A DNA stretch of 64,000 nt from Pseudomonas sp. ICMP22404 (GCF_006227205.1 NZ_VCNG01000009.1:62001-126000), one strand, 5' to 3'. Shown: positions 43,252-52,073, counted from the first letter of the stretch. The notes: generated by a model from the letters alone, not told the origin. Numbers and translations: made by a program.

Positions 43252-45327
43252 TTACCGTGTCGGCTTGACCGTCACCGGCGCCTTGCCCGCCTTCATCTGC
43301 TCCAGCAGCGGCGCACACTGGTTCGGCTCGCCACCGCTGGGGGCCACCAGGGCCAGCAAGCCGGCCGCCGGCGCGGCGATCACACCCAGCGCCACCATCC
43401 CGGCACCGCGCAACATCAGCGGCACGGCCTTGACCCCGGCGGAGGGCTTGGCGAACTTGCCCCGCACATACAAGGGCGAGCGCAGGGAAATCAGCCGCCA
43501 GCCCTTGGATTCCGGAGAAATGGTCAGGTCCAGTTGCTCCGTGGCCATGTTCGCCGTGCCGTCGATGTAGATAATTGCGTTTTCCGTGTCGAATACGAAC
43601 AGGCGGGTGGTTGCCAGGCCGGTCTTGATGTCGAAGTCCGCCGCTGCACAGTTGATCTTCACCTCCTTGTCGCCAAAGATTTTCCCCATCACGTAGTTAC
43701 CCACGTTCAACCCTGCCAGCTCCATCAGCTCGCGGCTGATGGCACCGTCGTTGATGAGCATTTTCAGCGTACCGTTGGAAGTACCCAGCAACGCCGCGAC
43801 CGAATTGCCGCGCCCGCTGATATCGGCATCGCCGTTGAGCTCGCCGAAACTGGTTTTCATCGGTTCGAAGCCGGGGAATAGCTGCTTGAGCTTGAATCCT
43901 CGCGCCGTCAACTTCGCTTGGCCCTCCAGGGGATGGGCCTGCCCGTTGAGGCGGATCTGCGCATCGAGTCGGCCACCGGCGACGCCGAAACGCAGGGGCT
44001 CAAGGCTCAATTGTCCGTCGTTGAGCACCAGGTGCGTGTAGAGGTCGGTGAACGGCAACTGCGCACTGTGGACGATGCGCTTGCCGGTGAACTCCACATC
44101 GGCGTCCATCGCGCTCCAGCGCTCGGTGCGGAACTCCTCCACGGGCAGCACCTTTTCCGATGGCTGCTTGCTGGCGCTGCCGCGGGCCTTCTGTTCGGTG
44201 TTGGAATCGGCGCCGATCAGCGGCGCCAGATCGCTGAACAACAGCTGATTGGATACCAGCGTGCCACTGAGTTTTGGCCGTGGCTGGCTGGCGACGTAGG
44301 CCAAGTCACCGTGGATGTCGCTGTCGCCGATCTTTCCGTTGAATGCCTCATAGCGAAACAGCGCCCCGTCCGGCTCATGGAGCTTGGCGATCAGATGACC
44401 GTCAGTTTCATAGGGCGGCGAATCCGGCAAGGTCACGCCGGTCAGTGGGTACAGATGAGCAAGGCTGGTGCCGGCCAGTTTCAGCCGCAGGTCCAGGGCG
44501 CCGAGATTCATCGGGTCGGTGAGGGTGCCGGCCAGTTCGACACGAGTATTGGCGGTCTTGATCTGGGCCTGCAAGGGAAAGGGTTGCGATGCATTCTGCA
44601 AGGCCAGCAGACCGCCGACCTTGCCGGAACCACTGAGGTCCTGTCCGTGATACTGCCCGTCGACCTTGAAGGCGAACCCATAGTCCTGAGGCGTCGCGCC
44701 CTGGTCCTGAACCTTTTTCGCGGCCTTTTCGCCGACGATATCCTTGAATGGAATGGATTTCCCCAGCGGGTCGATCAGCAGGTCGAGTCGGGTCTTCAAG
44801 GTCTGGTCGTCAAGCGTGACGTGCCCCTTGTCGAAGCCGATGGCGCCGATGTCCATCACCCAGCTCGACGGTTTGGCGTCCGGGTCCTTCGGATCGAACT
44901 GGAAGGTCCAGTTGGCACGTCCATCAGCCAGGCGTTGCAGGTTGGCGTCGGGTTCGGTCAGGTCGATCCGGGGAATCGTCACTCGCCGAGCCAGCAGGGC
45001 CAGGGGGGATATCCGCAACTCGACACGCTTGAGCGTGGCCATCTGCGGTTTCTTCAACCAATCGGGGTTGCCCAGGCTCAAATCCTCGGCTACCACATGG
45101 GGCCACGGTACCCAGGCCCGCCAGCCGCCCTCTTCGGGCTCACGTTGCCAGACCACGGCCAGGTTGCCGTTGATGGCAAACGGGCGATGCAGTTCCTCGG
45201 AGACCTTGGCGTTGAGCGTCGGCTTGATCCGGTTCCAATCGAAGAACACGATGACCAGCACCAACACGGCCAGCAGGACAGCAAGGCTGGCCAAGCTCCA
45301 GGCAAGGATTTTTGAAGTGCGTGTCAT
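43252..45327 (-). CDS. AsmA family protein
   Basis: The 691-residue protein has one N-terminal membrane span (KILAWSLASLAVLLAVLVLVIVFFDW) followed by a long periplasmic beta-rich region and a C-terminal AsmA-type block (NGTLKMLINDGAISRELMELAGL, GTANMATEQLDLTISPESKG). These proteins belong to the AsmA/DUF748-like group thought to help lipid or membrane-component transfer between membranes. ATG 45327 follows AGGAG; an ATG seven codons upstream is less likely. Cargo is unknown. Confidence 0.88.
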   Translation of the reverse strand: MTRTSKILAWSLASLAVLLAVLVLVIVFFDWNRIKPTLNAKVSEELHRPFAINGNLAVVWQREPEEGGWRAWVPWPHVVAEDLSLGNPDWLKKPQMATLKRVELRISPLALLARRVTIPRIDLTEPDANLQRLADGRANWTFQFDPKDPDAKPSSWVMDIGAIGFDKGHVTLDDQTLKTRLDLLIDPLGKSIPFKDIVGEKAAKKVQDQGATPQDYGFAFKVDGQYHGQDLSGSGKVGGLLALQNASQPFPLQAQIKTANTRVELAGTLTDPMNLGALDLRLKLAGTSLAHLYPLTGVTLPDSPPYETDGHLIAKLHEPDGALFRYEAFNGKIGDSDIHGDLAYVASQPRPKLSGTLVSNQLLFSDLAPLIGADSNTEQKARGSASKQPSEKVLPVEEFRTERWSAMDADVEFTGKRIVHSAQLPFTDLYTHLVLNDGQLSLEPLRFGVAGGRLDAQIRLNGQAHPLEGQAKLTARGFKLKQLFPGFEPMKTSFGELNGDADISGRGNSVAALLGTSNGTLKMLINDGAISRELMELAGLNVGNYVMGKIFGDKEVKINCAAADFDIKTGLATTRLFVFDTENAIIYIDGTANMATEQLDLTISPESKGWRLISLRSPLYVRGKFAKPSAGVKAVPLMLRGAGMVALGVIAAPAAGLLALVAPSGGEPNQCAPLLEQMKAGKAPVTVKPTR

Positions 45328-45688
45328 GCACAAGGCTCCTGATGACAAATCGGCGTCCGTACCGCAACACCTGAAAACCGAACCTGTAGTCGGTTCGTTA
45401 TATGAGTGAGACTGGTGAAACGAGCAACAGGTTTACCCTACAGGGCGAAAAACCTGACCGATCCGCCAGCAAGTTGTTACCGCCCCCGCACATTTGCGTG
45501 GCGCCGATGGGTACGAAATACCCACCATGGTGCAAAACCGCCCCTCGGAAACGCCCGTTCTAGAGCCTTCCCATAGAACAATCAATTCCGTTGATTATTA
45601 CCATTGCGTTTAGGAACTTTTATATCGACTTATCGAGAGTAGCATTGCCCTCGTACCCACTTTTTAGCCCTCCCGAGGAGCAACGATC
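45328..45688. other. Gene-free 361-bp gap before the repeat-protein gene
   Basis: The right half is A+T-rich and probably holds the promoter of the repeat-protein gene. No specific promoter could be fixed. No ORF or RNA gene was recognised. Confidence 0.5.
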
Positions 45689-46216
45689 ATGAAACGCCAA
45701 TTACTGATGAGTCTTTCCCTTTCACTGCTGGCCTCCACCGCTTTCGCCCTGCCAGCTTCCGAACAGGCTACACCACAGGTCAAGGACAGCCACTCCGTGT
45801 ATAGCCAGACTGTTGCCGAAGACGGTTATAACCAAACCCGCCAAGGCCAACTCGCTGAAGACGGCTACAACAACACCCCTCAGGGCCAGCTCGCCGAAGA
45901 CGGCTACAACAACACCCCTCAGGGCCAGCTCGCCGAAGACGGCTACAACAACACCCCTCAGGGCCAACTCGCCGAAGATGGCTACAACAACACCCCTCAG
46001 GGCCAACTCGCCGAAGATGGCTACAACAACACCCCTCAGGGCCAACTCGCCGAAGATGGCTACAACAATACCCCTCAGGGCCAACTCGCTGAAGATGGCT
46101 ACAACAACACCCCTCAGGGCCAACTCGCTGAAGGCGGTCGCCAGCGTCTGGAAGAAAAAGGCCTGGTTGAAGACGGCAGTGAGCGAGCCCTCGAACGCAA
46201 CAGCAAAGTGAGCTGA
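45689..46216 (+). CDS. Secreted protein with eight 13-residue repeats, unknown function
   Basis: The 175-residue product has a signal peptide (LMSLSLSLLASTAFA) and a mature region made almost wholly of 13-residue repeats. These are one VAEDGYNQTRQGQ, then seven identical LAEDGYNNTPQGQ (residues 55-145), then a degenerate partial copy and an acidic/basic tail. The DNA repeat unit is 39 bp, in frame. The repeats are rich in Asn, Gln and Gly, which suggests a surface or extracellular role; I do not recognise a family. CGAGGAGCAACGATC precedes the ATG. A strong terminator follows. Confidence 0.85.
   Translation: MKRQLLMSLSLSLLASTAFALPASEQATPQVKDSHSVYSQTVAEDGYNQTRQGQLAEDGYNNTPQGQLAEDGYNNTPQGQLAEDGYNNTPQGQLAEDGYNNTPQGQLAEDGYNNTPQGQLAEDGYNNTPQGQLAEDGYNNTPQGQLAEGGRQRLEEKGLVEDGSERALERNSKVS
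45812..46123 (+). repeat. 39-bp tandem repeat, eight copies, coding
   Basis: Eight consecutive 39-bp units encode the 13-residue repeats. Most differ only by single synonymous changes (GAAGACGGC/GAAGATGGC, AACAAC/AACAAT), so recent expansion or gene conversion is likely. The unit length, a multiple of three, keeps several other frames open; those are shadows. Confidence 0.95.
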
Positions 46217-46235
46217 GCCCATGGTGGCCCGGAAA

Positions 46236-46270
46236 AAAGCCCGATTCCTGCAATCGGGCTTTTGCTTTTC
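46236..46270 (+). terminator. Rho-independent terminator of the repeat-protein gene
   Basis: AGCCCGATT (46238-46246) pairs with AATCGGGCT (46252-46260) around a 5-nt loop. A-rich sequence precedes the stem and TTTGCTTTT follows. Confidence 0.9.
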
Positions 46271-46371
46271 ATGCACCCCGCGTCCCCGCGTAATCCCCCT
46301 CTACCGTTCGACGTCGGCAAAGCCGATTTGCTAAAGTGCGTCGCTCCCATGACTCGGAAGTCAGTCCTGCG

Positions 46372-47004
46372 ATGCTGCCCCGCGCCGAACAGAAACAACA
46401 AACCCGAATTGCCCTGATGGATGCGGCCCGTCATTTGATGGAGTCCGGCCGGGGGTTCGGCAGCCTGAGCCTGCGCGAAGTGGCCAAGACAGCGGGCATT
46501 GTACCCACCGGTTTCTATCGACATTTCGACGATATGGACCAACTGGGCCTGGCGCTGGTCAGCGAAGTGGGCCAGACCTTCCGCGAAACCATCCGGCTGG
46601 TGCGTCACAATGAATTCGTCATGGGCGGCATCATCGACGCGTCGGTGCGAATTTTCCTCGACGTGGTGCAAGCCAACCGATCGCAGTTTCTGTTTCTAGC
46701 CCGCGAACAGTACGGCGGCTCCCTTCCAGTACGCCAGGCCGTCGCACAACTGCGCGAAGCCATCAGCTCTGACCTGGCCGCCGACCTCGCGTTGATGCCG
46801 AAACTGCAGCATCTGGATCTGGCCGGGCTGAGCGTAATGGCCGATCTCATCGTCAAGAGCGTGTTCGCCACCCTGCCCGACATCATCGACCCTCCCGCCG
46901 AAGCGCCCCCCGACCACCTCACGCCTCAGGCGAAGATCACCCAGCAACTGCGGTTTATCTTTATCGGCCTCAAGCATTGGCAAGGGTTGGGCAGCACAGA
47001 GTAA
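46372..47004 (+). CDS. TetR-family regulator, FabR-like
   Basis: The 210-residue protein has an N-terminal TetR helix-turn-helix (SLSLREVAKTAGIVPTGFYRHF) closely resembling FabR, the unsaturated fatty-acid repressor of gammaproteobacteria. GLALVSEVGQTFRET follows in the same order as in FabR. Start 46372 gives MLPRAEQKQQTRIALMDAAR. An in-frame ATG at 46336 adds 12 residues. It may control fatty-acid desaturation, but no target gene is adjacent. The assignment is to family level. Confidence 0.82.
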   Translation: MLPRAEQKQQTRIALMDAARHLMESGRGFGSLSLREVAKTAGIVPTGFYRHFDDMDQLGLALVSEVGQTFRETIRLVRHNEFVMGGIIDASVRIFLDVVQANRSQFLFLAREQYGGSLPVRQAVAQLREAISSDLAADLALMPKLQHLDLAGLSVMADLIVKSVFATLPDIIDPPAEAPPDHLTPQAKITQQLRFIFIGLKHWQGLGSTE

Positions 47005-47011
47005 TCCCCCT

Positions 47012-47099
47012 GTGGGAGCGAGCCTGCTCGCGATGGCGGTGGATCAGTCAACCTCTATGTGTCTGATGCGCCGCCATCGCGAGCAGGCTCGCTCCCACA
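47012..47099. repeat. REP pair
   Basis: GTGGGAGCGAGCCTGCTCGCGATGGC and its inverted copy follow the FabR-like gene, upstream of the ureE control region. Confidence 0.85.
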
Positions 47100-47120
47100 G
47101 GTCCGCCGAACGCTACAAAA

Positions 47121-47148
47121 CAGTGCGCACCTCTCGTCGCGCGCACTG
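47121..47148. promoter_or_regulatory. 8-bp inverted repeat above the ureE promoter
   Basis: CAGTGCGC and GCGCACTG are perfect inverted copies with a 12-bp spacer, about 65 bp above the sigma-54 -24 element. This is a plausible activator site; it does not match the NtrC consensus well. Confidence 0.4.
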
Positions 47149-47211
47149 GTTCGGAGCGACCTGAAAGGCTGCGCCAAGCATCCCACGCCCATTTCCTACA
47201 CCATCTTCGAT

Positions 47212-47227
47212 TGGCAAGCCCCTTGCT
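47212..47227 (+). promoter_or_regulatory. Sigma-54 promoter of ureEFG
   Basis: TGGCAAGCCCCTTGCT has the -24 GG (47213-47214) and -12 GC (47225-47226) 10 bp apart, differing from consensus at one core position. The expected transcript start is about 25 bp before ureE. Confidence 0.7.
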
Positions 47228-47263
47228 CTAAACACAGCACCGTTCATTGCTGGAAGCACTCCG

Positions 47264-47764
47264 ATGCTGGTGATTCACCGCAGAATCGACACTCAACCCC
47301 GCTGGGATGCGGAGCTTCATCTGACTTTTGATGCCCGCAGCAAAAGTCGCCTGCGCTGTTTCAGTGCCGAGGGCGAAGATGTGGGATTGTTTTTGGAGCG
47401 GGGCCAGCCGCCGCTTTACGACGGCGAATACCTCCAGGCCGAAGACGGACGTATCGTGCGCGTCTGCGCCCGCCCCGAACAACTGCTGCATGTCACCTGC
47501 GCCAATGGCTTCGAGCTGACGCGTGCGGCCTATCACCTGGGCAATCGCCATGTGGCCCTGCAAGTGGGCGATGGCTGGTTGCGCCTGCTGGACGATTACG
47601 TGCTCAAGGCGATGCTCGAACAATTGGGCGCCAGCGTCACCCCCATCGAAGCCCCCTTCCAACCGGAACACGGCGCCTATGGCGGCGGCCATCACCATTC
47701 ACGGCACGGCGACGAAGACTTCAACTACGCACCGCGCCTGCACCAGTTCGGCGTGCGCACATGA
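47264..47764 (+). CDS. ureE: Urease accessory protein UreE (nickel metallochaperone)
   Basis: The 166-residue UreE begins MLVIHRRIDTQPRWDAEL and has LTRAAYHLGNRHVALQV with the conserved His in GNRH. The C-terminus is His-rich (GGGHHHSRHGDEDF), a nickel store. It hands nickel to the UreDFG assembly. GGAAG precedes the ATG. It begins ureE-ureF-ureG-ureJ, apart from the structural genes, and has its own sigma-54 promoter. ureF overlaps it by 4 nt. Confidence 0.95.
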   Translation: MLVIHRRIDTQPRWDAELHLTFDARSKSRLRCFSAEGEDVGLFLERGQPPLYDGEYLQAEDGRIVRVCARPEQLLHVTCANGFELTRAAYHLGNRHVALQVGDGWLRLLDDYVLKAMLEQLGASVTPIEAPFQPEHGAYGGGHHHSRHGDEDFNYAPRLHQFGVRT

Positions 47765-48435
47765 ACCCGGCCTGGGCGCTGTTGCGTCTGGCCAGCCCGC
47801 AGTTGCCCATCGGCGGCTACAGCTATTCCCAAGGGCTGGAGATGGCGGTGGATAACGGCCTGGTCAAGACCGCCGACGACGCACGCCGATGGATCGGCGA
47901 TCAATTGCTGCTGAACCTGGCACGCTTCGAAGCGCCCCTGCTGCTCGCCCATTGCACCGCCGCCGCGGCTGACGATTGGGCCACCCTGGAGCAACACTAC
48001 GAAGCACACCGCGCCAGCCGGGAAACCCGCGAGCTGTATCAGGAGAGCCGGCAGATGGGCTATTCGTTGCAGCAACTGCTCGGCGGCCTGCCGGAACTCG
48101 ACGGTGCCGCCCGACAATTTCTCGAGCAACGTAGCGAACCACACCTGGCCCTGGGCTGGGCCCTGGCCGCCCGCGCCTGGGACATCGCGCCCCAGGACGC
48201 GCTCGCCGCCTGGCTGTGGAGCTGGCTGGAAAACCAACTGGCGGTGCTGATGAAAACCCTTCCCCTCGGCCAGCAAGCCGCCCAGCGCCTGACCAGCGAA
48301 CTGCTGCCGCTGCTGCAACAGGCCCAGCACAACGCCTCGAACATCAACCCCGAGCATTACGGCAGCGCCGCGTTTGGCCTGTCCCTGGCGTGTATGGCCC
48401 ATGAGCGCCAGTACAGCCGTCTGTTCCGTTCCTAG
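47761..48435 (+). CDS. ureF: Urease accessory protein UreF
   Basis: The 224-residue, all-helical UreF begins with LLRLASPQLPIGGYSYSQGLE, the family signature, and has SRETRELYQESRQMG in the middle. It acts as a GTPase-control and docking unit for UreG in the nickel-loading complex. The ATG overlaps the ureE stop. ureG starts 9 bp after its stop. Confidence 0.94.
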   Translation: MNPAWALLRLASPQLPIGGYSYSQGLEMAVDNGLVKTADDARRWIGDQLLLNLARFEAPLLLAHCTAAAADDWATLEQHYEAHRASRETRELYQESRQMGYSLQQLLGGLPELDGAARQFLEQRSEPHLALGWALAARAWDIAPQDALAAWLWSWLENQLAVLMKTLPLGQQAAQRLTSELLPLLQQAQHNASNINPEHYGSAAFGLSLACMAHERQYSRLFRS

Positions 48436-48444
48436 GAGACCAAC

Positions 48445-49059
48445 ATGAACACACAACCCCTGCGCGTCGGCATCGGCGGCCCGGTGGGCTCTGGCAAGAC
48501 CGCCCTGACCCTGGCCCTGTGCCTGGCCCTGCGCGAGCGCTACAACCTGGCGGTGGTCACCAACGATATCTACACCCGCGAAGACGCCGACTTCCTGGTC
48601 CGCAACGAAGCCCTGGCGCCGGAGCGGATCATTGGTGTCGAAACCGGTGGTTGCCCGCACACAGCCATTCGCGAAGACGCCTCGATCAACCTCGAAGCGG
48701 TAGACCAGTTGAACCGGCGCTTCCCGGGGCTGGATCTGATCCTGGTGGAGTCCGGCGGCGACAACCTCTCGGCGACCTTCAGTCCGGAACTGTCGGACCT
48801 GACCCTCTACGTGATCGATGTATCGGCCGGGGACAAGTTGCCCCGCAAGGGCGGGCCGGGCATCTGCAAGTCCGACTTGCTGGTGATCAATAAAATCGAC
48901 CTGGCACCACTGGTAGGCGCCTCCCTGGAGATGATGGACAGCGACACCCGGCGGATGCGCAACGGCAAGCCATTCGTGTTCAGCAATCAGAAAACTGGCC
49001 AGGGCCTGGACGAAATCATCGCGTTCATCGAGCGCCAGGGCCTGCTGACTGCGGCCTGA
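48445..49059 (+). CDS. ureG: Urease accessory GTPase UreG
   Basis: The 204-residue GTPase has the P-loop GGPVGSGKTAL, VVTNDIYTREDADFL and the nickel/GTP motif VETGGCPHTAIREDASIN with the conserved Cys-Pro-His. It supplies energy for nickel insertion and carbamylation. TAGGAGACCAAC precedes the ATG. It is the third gene of the ureEFG-ureJ operon. Confidence 0.96.
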   Translation: MNTQPLRVGIGGPVGSGKTALTLALCLALRERYNLAVVTNDIYTREDADFLVRNEALAPERIIGVETGGCPHTAIREDASINLEAVDQLNRRFPGLDLILVESGGDNLSATFSPELSDLTLYVIDVSAGDKLPRKGGPGICKSDLLVINKIDLAPLVGASLEMMDSDTRRMRNGKPFVFSNQKTGQGLDEIIAFIERQGLLTAA

Positions 49060-49090
49060 TTTTTCGAACTCTCAACAAGGAAGCCTTTTC

Positions 49091-49663
49091 ATGACACTCA
49101 AACGCATTCTCGGCGCCCTCGCCCTGCTGTTGGCCCCGACCCTGGCCTTCGCCCACCCCGGCCATGGCGACAATGGCCTGATCGCCGGCCTCGGGCACCC
49201 TGTCGGCGGCCTGGATCATTTGCTCGCCATGCTCGCAGTCGGCTTGTGGGCGGCACAACAACAAGGCACCGCACGTTGGGCGCTGCCATGCACGTTCATC
49301 GGCACCATGCTGATCGGTGGCTTGTTCGGTTTCGAAGGCCTGCAGTTGCCGGCACTGGAAAGCGGGATTGCCGCCTCGGTGCTGGCCCTGGGCCTGGCGG
49401 TGGCGCTGGCCGTGCGTCCGCCATTGAGCCTGGCGGTTGTCGCGACGGCATTGTTTGCGCTGTTCCATGGCGTGGCCCATGGGTTGGAGCTGCCGGACAT
49501 GTCGAGCCCATGGGCGTATGCGGCCGGGTTCGTCGCAGCGACAGCGGCGCTGCATGGCGCAGGTTTCGCCCTGGTTCGCGCGTTGCCGCGAGCCGCAGCG
49601 CCTTTGGTGCGACTGGCGGGGGCGGCTTCGGCGGGGGTTGGGGTCTGGTTGTTGGCGGGTTGA
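49091..49663 (+). CDS. ureJ: HupE/UreJ family nickel permease-like protein
   Basis: The 190-residue membrane protein has a signal-like N-terminus (LGALALLLAPTLAFA) followed by HPGHGD and GHPVGGLDHLLAMLAVGLWA, the HupE/UreJ hallmark, and about six hydrophobic spans. The His residues may bind nickel, and the position directly after ureG supports a role in nickel supply. AAGGAAG precedes the ATG. A REP pair lies after the stop. Confidence 0.88.
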   Translation: MTLKRILGALALLLAPTLAFAHPGHGDNGLIAGLGHPVGGLDHLLAMLAVGLWAAQQQGTARWALPCTFIGTMLIGGLFGFEGLQLPALESGIAASVLALGLAVALAVRPPLSLAVVATALFALFHGVAHGLELPDMSSPWAYAAGFVAATAALHGAGFALVRALPRAAAPLVRLAGAASAGVGVWLLAG

Positions 49664-49687
49664 TTTATTAGTGCCCGTACGGGCCTC

Positions 49688-49758
49688 ATCGCGAGCAGGC
49701 TCGCTCCCACATGAACGGCGTACGCCCAACAACTGTGGGAGCGAGCCTGCTCGCGATG
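49688..49758. repeat. REP pair
   Basis: ATCGCGAGCAGGCTCGCTCCCACA and its inverted copy sit after ureJ and before the AGE epimerase gene. Confidence 0.85.
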
Positions 49759-49842
49759 GCAGACTTGCAAGCGCTACCTATCTGAAGTCGGTCACTCTGC
49801 TACCATGTCGCGCAATCGCCCCTGCCGTGACGACGTCCGCCC

Positions 49843-50976
49843 ATGCCCGATGCTTCCCGCCCCGCTCCTTCGCCTGAATTGATCGCCCTGTTCGCAACAG
49901 TGCGCCAGCATTTTCACGAGGTGATCGTGCCCATGTGGCAGGGCCCGGGCTGGAATGCCGAATTGGCACTGCCCTACGAATCCCTGGATGCCACCCACAC
50001 GCCGTTGCCGCCCCAGCGTTACCGCGCGATGGCCTGCGCCAGACAGTTGTATGTGTTCGCCAGTCTGATCGGCGAAGTGACAGGGGCCGAAGAACGGGCC
50101 GCGGCGCTGTTCCGCTCGCTGCAGCGGCACTTCCACGATGCCGAACACGGCGGCTGGTTCTACAGCATCGACCCGCAAGGCACCCCGCTGGACACCGGCA
50201 AAGACCTCTACACCCACGCCTTCATCCTGTTTGCCTGCGCCCACTACTGGGGCAAAGTTCGCGAGCCGCTGGTGGAATCGGTGCTCAACGCTGCCCTGGA
50301 AGTCATTGCCCGGCGCTTTGCCACTGGCGACGGTCTCTACGAGGCCGGTCTCAAGCGCGACTGGTCAACGCTCGGATCCGGCCCGTTGCAGAACCCCCTG
50401 ATGCACCTGGCCGAAGCCTTCCTCGCCACCCTCTCGGTTCGCGAAGACGCCAGCACTCGCCAGGCATTGCTGAGCCTGTGTGATGGAATGTTCAAGCGTT
50501 TCATTGAACCGAAGCTGGGCGTGATGATGGAGAAACCGCTCAAGGCTGTGGATAACTGGTTTGAGCCGGGACACCAGTTCGAGTGGTATTTCCTGCTGGC
50601 CTCGTCTCCCCTGCTGCAGGGCGGCAAGTTGCATGCGGCCCTGGAACAAAGCTTCGGCTATACCGAGCAACAAGGCGTGAACCTGCAGTCCGGCGCGGTA
50701 TGCGCCATGCTGGGCCCGGCGCCGGACGCTATCGCGCGCGACGCCACCCAGCGCATCTGGGCCCAGGCCGAATACCTGCGCGCCCTCACCCTGCGCCCGG
50801 GAAGCCAGGACGTGTTGCTGCGTCAGCTACAGGCTCTGCAACAGCATTTCCTGCATGCCAAGGGGTGGAACGAATGCCTTGATGCCGACGGCGTCGTCAG
50901 CCGTCGGGACATGCCCTCCACCACCCCCTATCACCTGATGACCTGCTATCGCGGCTTGGCCGATTACCTGGGCTGA
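49843..50976 (+). CDS. AGE family epimerase/isomerase
   Basis: The 377-residue protein has the (alpha/alpha)6-barrel composition of N-acylglucosamine 2-epimerases and D-mannose isomerases. Family-like segments are DLYTHAFILFACAHYWG, EAGLKRDWS, NPLMHLAEAFLA and WFEPGHQFEWYFLL, the last with a conserved His. It probably isomerises a free hexose such as mannose to fructose. The ribosome site is weak. No sugar transporter is next to it, so the substrate is undecided. Confidence 0.8.
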   Translation: MPDASRPAPSPELIALFATVRQHFHEVIVPMWQGPGWNAELALPYESLDATHTPLPPQRYRAMACARQLYVFASLIGEVTGAEERAAALFRSLQRHFHDAEHGGWFYSIDPQGTPLDTGKDLYTHAFILFACAHYWGKVREPLVESVLNAALEVIARRFATGDGLYEAGLKRDWSTLGSGPLQNPLMHLAEAFLATLSVREDASTRQALLSLCDGMFKRFIEPKLGVMMEKPLKAVDNWFEPGHQFEWYFLLASSPLLQGGKLHAALEQSFGYTEQQGVNLQSGAVCAMLGPAPDAIARDATQRIWAQAEYLRALTLRPGSQDVLLRQLQALQQHFLHAKGWNECLDADGVVSRRDMPSTTPYHLMTCYRGLADYLG

Positions 50977-50988
50977 CCGGTCAATTGC

Positions 50989-51090
50989 TATCGCGGGCAA
51001 GCCTTGCTCCCACAGGTTCGAGTCATTCCCGGAGCAAAGCTTGTTCCCACGGTACTGAGCTTTCCGTGGGAGCAAGGCTTGCCCGCGATG
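50989..51090. repeat. REP cluster (one full pair plus one extra arm)
   Basis: TATCGCGGGCAAGCCTTGCTCCCAC, a degenerate GGAGCAAAGCTTGTTCCCAC and GTGGGAGCAAGGCTTGCCCGCGATG stand in a row, at the convergent ends of the AGE and SDR genes. Confidence 0.8.
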
Positions 51091-51105
51091 AACGATAACG
51101 CGGTC

Positions 51106-51873
51106 CTATCCCTTGTGATTTCTCTCAATGGCAAATCCGGCCCAGGTCTGGCTTACCGGCATCAGTTCCAGGCTGTTGATGTTGATGTGGGCTGGCGTGT
51201 TGAGCACCCAATAAATGGTTTCGGCAATGTCCTGCGGCTGGATCGGCTCGGCCCCGGCATAGGTCGCGTTGTAGCGTTCCTGGTCACCGCCGAAGCGCAC
51301 CAGTGAGAACTCGCTCTCACACAGCCCTGGCTCGATGTTGCTGACCCGCACACCCGTACCCTGCAAGTCACAACGCAGGTTCAGCGAGAACTGTTTGACG
51401 AACGCCTTGGTCGCGCCATACACGTGGCTACCCGGGTAGGGGTAGTTGCCGGCGATGGAGCCCAGGTTGATGATCCCTGCACCGCGGCCATGGGCAATCA
51501 GGCGCGGCAGCAGCAGGCGCGTGCTGTAGAGCAGCCCTTTGACGTTGGTGTCGACCATCGTGTCCCAATCGTCGAGGTCGCACTTGGGCGCCGGATCGAC
51601 CCCCAGGGCGAGTCCAGCGTTGTTGATCAAGCCACGCAATGTAGCGAAGGACGGCGGCAGATTGGCGATTGCCTCCTCCATGGCCGTGCGGTCGCGCACA
51701 TCCAATACCAGGCCATGGACTTCGGTTTGTTTCGACAGCTCGGCACACAGTGCACTGAGGCGCTCTTCACGGCGCCCGGTCAGCACCAGTTTCCAACCGG
51801 CCTCGGCAAAACGACGGGCACAGGCTTCGCCAAATCCGGACGTCGCCCCGGTGATAAACAGGGTGTTGGACAT
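51106..51873 (-). CDS. Short-chain dehydrogenase/reductase, YdfG-like
   Basis: The 255-residue SDR has the NADP-binding TGATSGFG near residues 8-15, with LTGRREERL downstream that favours NADPH (Arg residues). The catalytic Tyr-Lys is in VYGATKAFVK. It is most like YdfG-type 3-hydroxy-acid or malonic-semialdehyde reductases. AAGGAG stands 6 nt before ATG 51873; a longer reading adds 17 residues and is unsupported. The substrate is not fixed. Confidence 0.85.
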   Translation of the reverse strand: MSNTLFITGATSGFGEACARRFAEAGWKLVLTGRREERLSALCAELSKQTEVHGLVLDVRDRTAMEEAIANLPPSFATLRGLINNAGLALGVDPAPKCDLDDWDTMVDTNVKGLLYSTRLLLPRLIAHGRGAGIINLGSIAGNYPYPGSHVYGATKAFVKQFSLNLRCDLQGTGVRVSNIEPGLCESEFSLVRFGGDQERYNATYAGAEPIQPQDIAETIYWVLNTPAHININSLELMPVSQTWAGFAIERNHKG

Positions 51874-52051
51874 CATGTTCTCCTTGAATGGGCTTGAGGC
51901 AGCCATTGAATGGGATCGGCCCACAGCATGCCCGGCCCGACCGCGAGCGGCAACTGCCCACCGTGGATGTTGATTCGGGTCGGACTGATCATAAAATGAT
52001 CAAACCGCGCCAACCCTTGCAGGATAGGGGGTGCAGCCTGTTGCCCGCACC

Positions 52052-52073
52052 TTATCCACAGGCACGTCCACAG
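52052..52073 (+). promoter_or_regulatory. Composite DnaA-box-like motif 1
   Basis: TTATCCACAG-GCACGT-CCACAG. The first nine bases are a perfect DnaA box. The sequence just beyond is shared with motif 3. Confidence 0.6.

Noticed and set aside
45600..45660. AlgU (sigma-22) promoter GAACTT upstream of the repeat protein
   Set aside because: GAACTT is present but no TCTGA-like -10 stands 16-17 bp downstream.
45812..46123. Possible CRISPR or minisatellite
   Set aside because: The 39-bp units are in frame and encode a signal-peptide protein with a proper ribosome site and terminator; spacers are absent.
45722..46276. Minus-strand and second plus-strand frames over the repeat protein
   Set aside because: A repeat length divisible by three keeps every frame open; neither shadow has a ribosome site or signal peptide.
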